From assembly GCA_008694505.1 (NCBI GenBank), contig VZDJ01007747.1, positions 40,127,202 to 40,191,201 on the forward strand: 64,000 nucleotides of DNA, read 5' to 3'. The position numbers were made by a program, and so were the translations under genes. The notes beneath the pieces are model-generated. The model had not been told where the DNA came from. It made no database searches and saw only the letters and a program-made list of their open reading frames with translations. Positions within the stretch are counted from its first letter, which is position 1; every line of letters begins with the position of its first letter. Of this stretch, positions 1-9,813 are shown in pieces. This DNA comes from Cyanoderma ruficeps. Its lineage: Eukaryota > Chordata > Aves > Passeriformes > Timaliidae.

Positions 1-568
1 GGGTGAGACTCTCGCTCCAACATCCCCCTTCTGTAGCACACACTGACTGAACACATACAAAGCTCCTGGTGCTGTTTGAGTTATCTGTACCATGGGGCTT
101 TCCATGTCAGACAATTTTGCCAAAGGAGATATCTATTTTAAAGTTTAAACATAATTTTTTACAGCCCCTGTTGTTATGTTAACTCCTTGCAGACTTTACA
201 GAGGTGGTTTCGGGAAGTGTTGGTTCCTGTGTGAGCGGGGAGGAGGAGTGGAGCAAGGCAGGCCTGCATCCTTTTAACTTCGCTGCAGAGGATCTGCACA
301 GGCAAATGCTCATCTCTGCTGCAGAAGGAAACCAAGTATGTAGCTGACATTAAGGTATCCATCAGACATGAAAACTGGAGGGCAAATGTGGCTTTTCTTC
401 ACTGATTGGGGGCAGAGGCTTTTCTGCAATGCCCTGATCACCTCTCTCTGGATGCTCCCTTGTCCTTTGCTGGTGGGATTGAGGCCGACCATTTCCCATC
501 CTTGGCTGTCACAACATGTCAGCAACATGGGATACAGAGGATCTCCTTTGGCATATCTCTGATATATA
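1..568. other. unique non-coding sequence
   Basis: I see no gene, repeat family or RNA here. All reading frames are broken by frequent stops; open stretches of 60-100 codons overlap one another on both strands and have no recognisable domain. The block ends exactly where an antisense CR1 begins. Confidence 0.6.
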
Positions 569-1160
569 GAATCATAGAAACATTAAGGTTGGAAAAGACC
601 ATATGTTCATCAAGTCCAGCTGTTAACCCAATACCACCATGTTCACCACCAAACCATGTCCCCAGCTGTACATCCCACACATTTGAACACTTCCAGGGAT
701 GGTGACTTCACCCTAGACAGCCTATTCCAGTGCCTGAATATTTGAAAATACCACCACCCTTGCCGTGAAGAAATTTTTCCTAATATTCCATCTAAACTTC
801 CCCTGGTGGAACCTGAGAACATTTACTTTTGTCCTGCCACTTGTTACGGGAAAGAAGAGCCTGAACCCTACCTCACTGCAATCTCCTTTCAGGGAGTTCT
901 AGGGAGTGGTAAATTCCTGAGCCTCTTTTTCTCCAGGCAAAACACCTCCAGTTCTCTCAACCCCTTCTTATAAAATACGTGCTCCAGACCATTCCCCGGT
1001 TGCATTTCCCTTCTCTGTATTTATTCCAGCACCTCAGTACCTTTTTGTTGTTAGGGGCTCAAAACTGAATCCAGGATTCAAGGTGTGGCCTCACCAATGC
1101 TGAGCGCAGGGGACAATAATTGCCCTCATCCTCTATATGGGGCACATCCCCTTCCTGTGG
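569..1160 (-). mobile_element. CR1 LINE 3' fragment, antisense
   Basis: The block opens with GAATCATAGA followed by AAGGTTGGAAAAGACC, the reverse complement of an avian CR1 3' terminus. It then follows the antisense CR1 3' region in order: CACTTCCAGGGATGGTGACT, GAAGAAATTTTTCCTAATAT, TGTCCTGCCACTTGTTAC, a run ending in TTCTCCAGGCAAAACA, and GATTCAAGGTGTGGCCTCAC near 1076-1096. About 590 bases of the 3' end remain, so this is the usual 5'-truncated CR1. It has many substitutions and small indels and carries no open ORF2, so it is an old, dead copy. The 5' boundary near 1135-1160 is uncertain because the match fades after the segment ATAATTGCCCTCATCC. Confidence 0.93.
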
Positions 1161-1496
1161 CTGCTGGAAGGATTTGGAACAACTTAAGTGCTGTGTGCTG
1201 GATAAAGCCTTGCTGTTTGAGTGAGATCCCACATCTTGACAAGGTTTTCTCAGCAGGGCCCGGGTGAGGAGCTGCCCTCATGGGCAGCAAACATCTGAGC
1301 CAGGGGACATTGCTCACAGTAGAAGATCCACCTCTACCCAGTGTGGATAGCCAGAGGGTAGGGTAAGGATAGGAGAGTCCCAGAAGAATCATTTTAAAAA
1401 AGAGAATGAGGTCACATTACTGAGGATGAGATCAAGGAATAAAATAAGCATGTAGGGCACAAAGGTTTCCGTGCTAAATGAATTACAACCAGTGTG
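1161..1496. other. spacer between two oppositely oriented CR1 fragments
   Basis: This stretch of about 340 bases separates the 5' ends of two CR1 fragments. I recognise no repeat or gene in it. Part could be heavily decayed CR1 internal sequence, but I cannot align it by eye. Confidence 0.5.
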
Positions 1497-2345
1497 GAGT
1501 GTTAGGATACAAGGAGAAAGGTGCTATAAATACAGTAAAGTAAGAGAAAGACAGCAGCAGGCATAAGCCCATTATCTAATGAGAAACAGGAGTGGCACAG
1601 ATGACCTAGAGAAGGCAAACATATTTAATGCCTTTTGCTTCACTTTTGTCCAGCAAAAAAAAAACCCAACAAAACAACCCAAACACTTAACAGTGATATA
1701 AAGCTGGAAAGACAAAAAACAGAAGAGAAAAAGAATAGACAAGGGACATTGTGATTAAACAGAATATATTCAGCCAGGGGTACAAAAGAAAGAGACCAGA
1801 TGAGAGAGGGGATTCTGCTCCTCTTCTCTGGTGAAACCCCAACTGCAGAGCTGCATTCAGCTCTGGAATCCCCAGTATAGGAAGACATGGACCTGCTGAA
1901 GTGAGTCCAGAAGAAGCCACAAGAATGCTCAGAGGGCTGTAGCACCTCTCCAGTGAAAATAGGCTGAAGGGGGAAGAGAGAAGAGAGAAGAGAGGCTTCA
2001 GGGAGATGTTGGAGCAGCCTGCCAGTACCTAAAGGGCTACAAGAGAAATGAAGAGGGACTTGACCTGGGTGTGTGTTGATAGGAAAATGGGGAATGGCTT
2101 TAAATTGAAAGATGATAGATACAGATTTAGTTTAGCTGTTAGGAAGAAATTCTTTACTGTGAGTGTGGTGAGGCAGAGGCACAGGCTGCCCACAGAAGTT
2201 TTGGATGCTCCATCCCTGGAGATGTTCAGGGCCAGGTTGGGTGGGGCTTAGAACAACTTTATGCAGTGAAAGGTGTTCCTGCCTTTGGTGTGCAGGTTGG
2301 AACTGGATAATATTTAATGTCCCTTCCATCCCTAAAAATGTGGAA
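1497..2345 (+). mobile_element. CR1 LINE fragment, sense, with internal deletion
   Basis: From about 1797 the sequence follows the sense CR1 3' region: a segment with TGCATTCAGCTCTGGAATCC, AGGAAGACATGGACCTGCTG, GAGTCCAGAAGAAGCCAC, CCTGCCAGTACCTAAAGGGC, a block ending AGGAAGAAATTCTTTACTG near 2141-2160, CATCCCTGGAGATGTTCAGG, and the 3' end TGTCCCTTCCATCCCTA. Further upstream, 1593-1650 translates in one frame to DLEKANIFNAFCFTFV, close to a CR1 ORF2 segment that lies between the endonuclease and reverse transcriptase. The A-rich stretch between about 1655 and 1797 replaces most of the reverse transcriptase region, so the copy is internally deleted or made of two fragments. A 7-bp AAGAGAG triplet repeat sits at 1974-1994. 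The copy is not functional. Confidence 0.88.
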
Positions 2346-5300
2346 TAAATTGCATTCCTACTACATGGGAGAACAGTGATATTTTTTCTGCTCTGACCAT
2401 AAACTGTTTGGGTTTGCAAACAGGACCATCATGGGATATTTAAATGATCCTAAGGACAATAAATAGGGGTGGGAGTCCCCACACTCAAGTTGCTGGATGA
2501 ACTCACATGAAGGATGCTGTTGTGGGATGCTCCAGTCTGACACTGTGAGCTGTACAGGGAAGGAGAGAAGCATGAGCCAATTAGATTTACCTTGCTTTTA
2601 TGCATGGTAGGTGTTTCAAAACACCAAAAAAGCAAAAGAAGGCTGGAAGTCATGGATGACTTGGTGGGAGGGATTTTGCTGGTAAGTTTGGGTGAGATAA
2701 AAGCAGGGAGAGAGAGGCTTGTCAAAGCTTTTGAAGACAAAGGAAAAGGAGATATTTTTCAGGATTCCCACTTGATAGTACTTCCATTGGTACTACTAAT
2801 CCTACCACTAGCCTTCAAAGGTTGAAAAAAGTTCAAAAGGTTCTCAGATTTTCCTTCCCAGGGCAGAGTGTTGTTTGGGGATTATGTATGGGAGATACAC
2901 ACCACAGAACGACAAGAATCTTCCCATTCAACCCTGCGTAGCATTAATCCTGTGTACGTGACACCTCGTGCACGTGACAGCAAATATGAGTTTCATGTGT
3001 TGCAAAGGCTTTGGTGTATGATCAGAACCTGATGTATTCAGCTTATGGGCTGGTGTTACTCTTCTATTTATGTGGTCTAAGAAAAGGAAAAGAGAGAAGC
3101 AAGCCTTCAGGGGCAGTGACCCTTTCTTTATTCAAACCTGAACAGAAGGAGGATTTTTACTTCCAAGAACTCATTTCTTCTTTCTTCTTGCCACACAATG
3201 AGGACTCCGAAAGAAGGTCCTTCGAGCTAACAAGGTTGATCATCAAGGAAACTTCTGTGCTTTCTGAATCCTATGGCTGTGGAAAAGATTTAGTGCTTTA
3301 CTGAACCAACCTTTGGAAGCAGAAGTTATGAAAGCTCAATTTAGAGGCTGATTTTAAAAATGGCTATGCACAGACATTTTCTGCTCTTCCCCTAAACAAC
3401 ACAGCATGGGCCTCTGTATGCCTCCATCTCCTGAAGAGCAAAATAATGCCCAGTATTTCCCATATGATTGCAGCAGATGCCTTCTGCAGTCAATAGTGGG
3501 CCCAAGGTTAATCTTTAACGTTGAGAGGGGGTAGAAATACAATGGCAGTAAATTATGGTCATTATGATGGTAGGTTAAAAGCAGTGTTGCTGCAGAGAGG
3601 TCCTGCTGGGAATGCTCTGCTGGGGGGGTGTTAAGTAGAACAGCGTGCTGGAAAGGACAGCATGAAGAAATATAAATAACTGCACACAGGAGGATGGCAT
3701 GTGCTCCAGAGGAAAGAGCAGTGTGAGGGTAGAGCTGGGCTTTGAATGATGTTAATGTGAAGGTGTTATGCCCACCTGTACTTTACATGTGTAACATGGT
3801 GGTGAGAGCAAGGAAAAAAATCTGTTTGGAGATCTCCTAGTCTGTACTTTCCCATCTCTGTGTGAAGTCTGCTGGTCCCTGCTTTCCCATCTCTGGGTAA
3901 GGTGGCTCTGCTGTGGCACTGATGCACTTCGTCCTGACTTGAAAATGTAGAGAACAGTGCTAAAAACCAGACAAGAATACTTGTGTGACGTGTTCTAGTC
4001 ATCAAATTCAGCTCTTCCTAAATTTCTTTATGGATTAGCTGCCTTCATGACACCCTTGACAGGAAAGGTGAATCCAGGATGCCAGAGTCATCTGCTTGGA
4101 CACCAGTGGAAAAGCTACCAGGAGCCAAAAGAAACAGATTTAGGAAGAGTATAGCTGAGAACAGCTTTAAATAAGTTTTCTTTCTGTTCCCAGCCTGATT
4201 TCTTGCTGTCCAGTAGTACCACTGCTGTGTGAATTACATAGCTGGGCTCTTGGGGCTTCCTCAAACAGCAACCTGGTCATCTACCACTTTTATTCAGCTA
4301 CAGGACTGCAAACCAGTGGCCTCTTGTCTGGAGCAACAGTGCGGTCCAGTGATGAAACAGTGAGTGCAAATTGCTTGATGTAGTTGCAGTTGGTGTTGCA
4401 GATCCAGGAGATACGTCGCTGATGTCCTCAGAGAGTTAACAGCATAAAACTGGTGTGAGAAGAAAACAAGTTCTGTCAGCCTTGCTGGTTGTATTTATTT
4501 GCTAGTTTTAATGTCAAAAGTGTGCTCTGTGCTAAAATCATGGGTACTGGTGATCCTGCTGGAAGAATCAAGGTGAAGTGGGTTGATGTCAGGCTGTTGC
4601 AGAGTCCACCCTCACTGCAGCACAGTTTGCAACAGTATCCCACCACCACTGAACTGCCAAGTGCAGTGCCAAGCTGTACCCAGACAAGGCAGCACACTGG
4701 CACACCAGGGATATGTCCAGGACACCAGGCAGTGTCTGGTGTGAGCCACACTTTGTAGTGACCCCTTGCCCCAGGGTTGGTGTACCCCAGCTATTCTCTT
4801 CCTCTTGTCCTGGGCCATATTTCACCGGTTCATCTTCCCCCTTACATGCAGTGTCTCTGTCCCATGGAGAGAAAGGATGGAGCTGACCTCAGATAGGAGC
4901 CATCTCCCCACTGATGACCTGTGACCACTGACCCCAGCTGAGTTTCCCATACTTCTGGGCCTTCTGAAGAGCCCAGCTCCTCCCACAGCTGCTCACATGG
5001 CAACGGAGCAAAGCAGAGGGTCTGCAGGGGCCGTCAGCGCTGTGTGGAGATAGATACTAATGGCTTTGGATGGGCACTGAGCAGCAGATCTGGGGGGGGT
5101 CTGCAGTGACACACACACCTCCTCCCAAAGGTCAGTGGTACTCAGGGCCTGACCCCACATTCCTGGTGCATCCCTGACCCCCGCTGCAGTCAGTCAGACC
5201 TATTCTGTGGCACCATTAGCTGGGAAGATTTATGTGCTTTGGGCAGTGGGAGGAGAGCTTGATTTCATTTCCAGCATAGTTTTTTTGCTTTCCTACCCAC

Positions 5301-5399
5301 ATTCACGTTAATGATAACAGACATGGATTCAGCTCGAGTAGCCAGGGAAACAGCTCAAGCCTGACTCTGCTCCCAAGCAGATGTGAACCACTGGCTTAT
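2346..5399. other. unique non-coding sequence
   Basis: I see no repeat family or supported gene. A 97-codon open frame at 3011-3304 (+) shows no recognisable domain and falls within chance length. A pair of similar CACGTG-type sites lies at 2953-2979. A GC-richer patch near 4600-5200 is neither a CpG island nor a recognised repeat. Confidence 0.55.
2953..2979. promoter_or_regulatory. paired E-box/M-box-like sites
   Basis: TGTACGTGACA at 2953-2963 and TGCACGTGACA at 2969-2979 are near-identical direct repeats 16 bases apart. The second contains the palindrome CACGTG; read on the minus strand it is GTCACGTG, the core bound by bHLH-zipper factors such as the USF and MITF/TFE families. Both contain CpG, which is rare nearby. 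Function is inference only, since a single pair like this can occur by chance. Confidence 0.2.
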
Positions 5400-5637
5400 T
5401 CTTTAACAAAGTTGTTGACAACTAATGGTCTAATGGGGGGGAAGCAATTGATTTTGGATAACATTTTAAAACTGCAGACTCAGCTCAACAATTTATAACC
5501 CCAGTGGTGGTTTATTGCTTTGGCAGAGTTAAGTGGATTGAGCGGCCATAAACTTCCACCAGTTCCTTGTTACCATGATCCATGTTTAATGCTGTTATTG
5601 ATTTGATCTGTCATTTTCTGAGAGCAAAAGTTCTCTT
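5400..5637. promoter_or_regulatory. candidate conserved non-coding element, homeobox-site rich
   Basis: The block has few simple repeats and carries several transcription-factor-like words: TTGACAACTAATGG (5414), AGCAATTGATTTTGGATAAC (5443), AATTTATAACC (5490), GGTGGTTTATTGC (5506), GCGGCCATAAA (5542) and a TAATGC/TTATTGATTT cluster near 5588-5604. The mix of TAAT/ATTA, TTGT and Caudal-like TTTATTGC/CATAAA words resembles vertebrate developmental enhancers. Conservation cannot be measured from one sequence, so this is a pattern-based suggestion. Confidence 0.18.
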
Positions 5638-5663
5638 AAAAAAAAAAAAGAAAGAAAAAAAAA
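5638..5663 (+). repeat. A-rich simple repeat
   Basis: An almost pure run of A interrupted by two single Gs. It is not preceded by a recognisable retrotransposed sequence, so I do not call it a retrocopy tail. Confidence 0.85.
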
Positions 5664-6149
5664 CCCCTGCAGCACTGGATGTGATAGAGAAAGGTGTTCC
5701 ATCGCATGAACATGCAGTTTAGCTTCAGGGAATTCTGGTTCTCTTCACACCTGGCCTATTTTTGGGTAATGCTGAGTTGTTACTTAGCTTATTGTGCTCA
5801 GCATGTTATGCAGTTTATTGAGCTTCGTTCCTCCTGCAGAAGAAACAAGAGGTGTTGAGCACTGGATGAGCATGAGCCTGCACTTTTAATCCAGGAATTA
5901 TTTGGAGAGAGTTGAATCTGCCTGAAAGACATGAAACAAGGGTGTGAGCGTGAGAACAGATTGTCATGTGAGAGGTGCAGCAAGAGTCATTCCAGGGCAA
6001 CCGGTAGTTCAAATCCTTCTTTGCTGAACCTGGACTGATCCAAAGGCAACCCTTCTTTCAGTTGACTTCTAGTTAAGTCCTTCATTCTAGAAAAGGTGGG
6101 ATCTTTACCACCACTAAGAGGAACAAAAGGAGAAAACCTCCCTGGCAAA
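5664..6149. other. unique non-coding sequence
   Basis: Nothing recognisable. The 10-mer GTTCAAATCC at 6007 resembles a tRNA B box but lacks any surrounding tRNA fold. Confidence 0.55.
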
Positions 6150-6268
6150 AGACGAGTCACCCTACTTTGCTGCCTGAGTTCTTCCCTTCTGCAAAATAAG
6201 GATGATAAAACCCACCTGCTTCAACATGTTGTGAAGATTAATGGATTAAACAGGTCTGCTCCTGCACG
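6150..6268 (+). mobile_element. MIR-like SINE remnant, sense
   Basis: The order of segments follows the 3' half of the MIR consensus: ACGAGTCACCCTACTTTGCT against the AAGTCACTTAACCTCTCTGA region, then GCCTGAGTTCTTCCCTTCTG, GCAAAATAAGGATGATAAAA, CCACCTGCTTCAACATGTTG and TGTGAAGATTAATGGATTAA. Spacing is preserved with many substitutions, as expected for a copy older than the bird radiation. The 5' tRNA-derived part is not recognisable. Confidence 0.6.
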
Positions 6269-9200
6269 AAGTGAAGGTTGCCTTTTGCCAAGTGTGTTGG
6301 ACATGGCAACTCTACTTGCTGGTGGTAAAGATCCAGTCATTCATTCTTACTTATTATGCTGAACAGTGAGGTTCTTCTAAGTATCTCCCAGGATTCACAC
6401 CATTGTCCCTAGGACTGGGCACATAAAAAGAACCAGGACAAATGTAGTTCATCCTTTCTGTCATGTGAAAACTCTTGGTACTTCAAACCTTTTGTTGTGT
6501 GAATCATTTTCACCACTCTACACCATCTGTAAGGTCGTTGGCAAAGGACATTGCTGTGTCCACACTTTCAGAACATCTCCTGGGAAGGCTGGTCCTTCCT
6601 CAGTGCCTCCCAAAACAAGAAATTAGTCTGTCCAGAACAACCCATGTGACTCCCAGCAGGATGTAGGCAGAAAGGAAGGACAGGTGGATCAGCACAAGGG
6701 GAGCAAGGTCATGGGTCACACACACAGAGTGTGACACTTCACACCCTGATACCAAAAGAAACAACACAATGAGAAACAGGGTGGGCTGTGAATGAACTGA
6801 ATGAGTAAAAGCGATCTTCATCTGTGAAGAAATGTTGTGAAATCTGTGCCTCTGTGCAATAACTTTCCTGGCTAGCCCTGCCCCAGCAATGACTCCAGAA
6901 AACTGGCTTCCTGGGAGCTGGAGCTCATGTTGCAGTCAGCTCTGGCTCCTGCTGCAGAGCCCAAGATGAGTGTTCACACCTCCCAGAGCAAGGGATTATC
7001 CAGAGACACACCAAGCAGTCACTGCAACACTAAATTGTATCTGCTGGAAAATGGCAGCATGATTATTTTTGGGGTGACTCGTATAACTTTCCAAGTTTTG
7101 GTGTATTTTAATTTTAAAGTGCTTGGCATCACTGAGGCAGGATGTTTTGGACTAACAATTATGTAACTCAAGTGCTGAAGTGAAGGGCCTGCTAAAGTAA
7201 GCGAGAACTTAGCTTTGAAGTTTATTGGAAAAAGAGCCAAGTCTATAGGATCTAAGGAAATAGTCCTGCAAAACTGGTTTACTGTGAGAAGAAACAATAA
7301 AATCAATGAGACTTTTCAGAGATCTTGGCACATCTTTTATTATCTTTTTTTTTAAATGCACTTTTCTGGGGAAAAGACAGAATAAATACACACTAACAGG
7401 TCCTTTTCTATTTTGGATATAAACTGTAATACTAGTCATCCTCATGTTCAGAAATATGTAGGAGAATTGGCACAAAGAAAAGCAAAAAAGGACAGAGAGA
7501 ATGGAACAATTTTCATGTGTAGGCTGTGAGCCTTCAGCTTGGAAGTGAGGTGGCTGAAGGCCATGAAGACACATAAAATCCTCAACAGTGTGGAGAAGGT
7601 GAATACAACCCAAAAAGTCAAGGGCACCCAGTCAAATTATCAGTTTAAAAATAAATTCTACCAAAGCTCTAATTTGTCACCCAGTGGAATTGTGAAAATC
7701 ATTGCTAGGGATGATGTGGAGGCCAAAATTATAAATTAGTTCAAAAAGGCATTTTCAAGGAGGAAGAGTCCAAGAACAGTTATTAAATACAATGTTCTCC
7801 CAGCCTGGTAAATCCCTGGATGGCTACACTTTTAGGGGGTACATCATAGAAATACTTGACCTACATATGTTGTGTTTGCTTTCTCTCAGGCACTGACAGG
7901 ACTAGGTGGGGCACTGCCCTCACCTGAGGTGATCACTTGTAGTGTAATTCGGCAGTTTTGCCCAAAAATATCTTGTAGAATGAGAAATGCGTGATTGTAT
8001 ATATTTTAATCTAAAGTTAATGCCCTGATTTTCACTACCTTAGACCAGCTTCTGCTTTACACAGAAATTCAGGGCCCATTTCACAGCTTCAGCAGGAGCA
8101 GGGTTCCCATACCTCCTTAGCACTGCCCTTCTCTGCCTCCCAAAAAGACATGCAAAATTAAGATCCCTTTTCCAGTACACCTTCTAGAAATATGAGCAAT
8201 TTCTTCTTTGAAAGAACCAGGTGTGATTGTCAGTGCCCCTCTGAGCTATGACCTACAGTTATCCGGGGGATTTTCAGATGTGCTGCTCCATCCTGCTACT
8301 CTCTCCTTGGGTTTTTAGGTCAGGGAGCTCAACTCTGAACATATGCCTACTTCTTTCCTTGGAGATCTGAAACCTTTAATGACTAGGCCAGATCTTCATC
8401 TTGTGCAACTGGCAGAGTTCCACTGCCTGCAGGAAAGCTACAGTGCTTTATAAAGTATTTCTGAGTACCTTTGCATTCACCTCAACCATTTCCTGGAGTT
8501 ACTATTTGCAAACGTAGCCAACATATGTTGAAAAAGTGATATTAAACAGCTTCAGGTTAGCATATTTACCAGTGAGAACCTCATTTTGCATGGGGGAAGC
8601 AGGTATCCTTCAAAATTATTTTCTTCTTCTGCCAGTTATCTTAAGCCTGGAGTGAGATGGTTTTTTCTTCAGCTGTTTCAGATGTTTGCTCTCTGACCTT
8701 TTGAAGTTATAGTTCTTTATCTTCCTCAGTGTCATATTCTCTTGGAGCTGGTTCTGATACCTAAGGCACTTGCAAGATCTTCCTTTCTCCTTACCTTTTT
8801 TGACAAAGTCTAGGTAGACTGTTGAAACCGAGCCTCTTTGAAGCTAAGGATTTAGCAAGGTTCAAGTAGGAATTGGACATTTTATATTGATAGCAAATGC
8901 AGAGTGAACTATAACTCCAAAGCTAACAAAACTAGAGGCTTGGAAATATTATCAGACCTCATTCTTCAGGGTTTAAGTGTTTCAGTATAAAGATTTAGGA
9001 TGAAATTGTCCTGGCAGGCAGATTATCCCACAGCTGCATGAATTTTCTCTGAAGCATCTGATGCTGGCTTACATGTTAAAAAATGTCTTGCATGGATGTG
9101 CATTAGTTCTGATCCAGGGTGTCCCTGTTGACTACTGCCCAATCCACTATTTTAAGCCTTTCTGTAGCATTTTGTGGAAAACCACAGTGGGACTTTCCTA

Positions 9201-9788
9201 TAATCTGAGACAGACTTCTCTTTTAAAGAAATTGCTTCAAGATTTTGTAGTTGGGATTTTTTCTCTTTTTTTTCTTCTCCATCTTTTAAGGTTGCTAAAA
9301 ATCTGCTAGAACAGACACCAGGAAATTTATTATGGTGTGATCTCAGTAAAAAACCCTTTCATACCTGGAACAATAATAGAGTTTGCTCATCTTTTGTAAA
9401 AACCAGTACAGACTGGCCTGAGCTGGTTAAAACTGGGACCCAAATACTAGACACTGTGGGTCTGAAATGTAAAGAATACCTGACAATATGAAGAGAAGAT
9501 CAAACATTTTTTTTTTTTCAAGTTAGAAAACTTCTTTTGTATCCAGTTCTGCTTTTAAGATGCTCACCCTTATTTTCTCACATTTCAGATGAAATGAAGA
9601 TTAACAAAAGGTGTAGTAGAGTTTCTGTGATTGCAAATTTGGCAGAATGGTTGAGACAGACAGCATTGGGAATGGTCTAGGCAAATAGATTACCTGGTTT
9701 CTACTCATAGGGCTCTTAGTCCTTAGAAAAACTGGTGCCATTACTTCCAAGGAAAAATTATGTCAAATAGAGGCACCCTCTTTAATAT
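6269..9788. other. unique non-coding sequence
   Basis: I find no gene or repeat family. Open frames up to 134 codons (7209-7613, minus) have no domain and include lysine-rich or hydrophobic low-information stretches. A T-rich run occurs at about 7345-7353 and another at 9509-9519. Confidence 0.55.
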
Positions 9789-9813
9789 TTAAAAATATTT
9801 TAAATATTTTTAA
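9789..9813. repeat. AT-only palindrome
   Basis: The arm TTAAAAATATTT (9789-9800) and its exact reverse complement AAATATTTTTAA (9802-9813) flank a single T. It lies within a longer A+T-rich stretch (about 9780-9850). Such perfect AT palindromes can extrude as cruciforms but are also common by chance in AT-rich DNA. Confidence 0.8.

Noticed and set aside
3011..3304. 97-codon open frame with a charged C-terminal half
   Set aside because: It contains two CpGs and looks somewhat protein-like, but I recognise no family and no splice context supports it.
4476..4840. GC-richer patch with overlapping frames on both strands, considered as an exon cluster
   Set aside because: Frames on both strands overlap, no domain appears and there is no clear splice-site arrangement.
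5638..5663. Poly-A run as the tail of a processed pseudogene
   Set aside because: The upstream sequence is not cDNA-like, no target-site duplication is visible, and the run has G interruptions typical of simple sequence.
6007..6016. GTTCAAATCC, resembling a tRNA B box
   Set aside because: There is no A box at the right distance upstream and no cloverleaf pairing.
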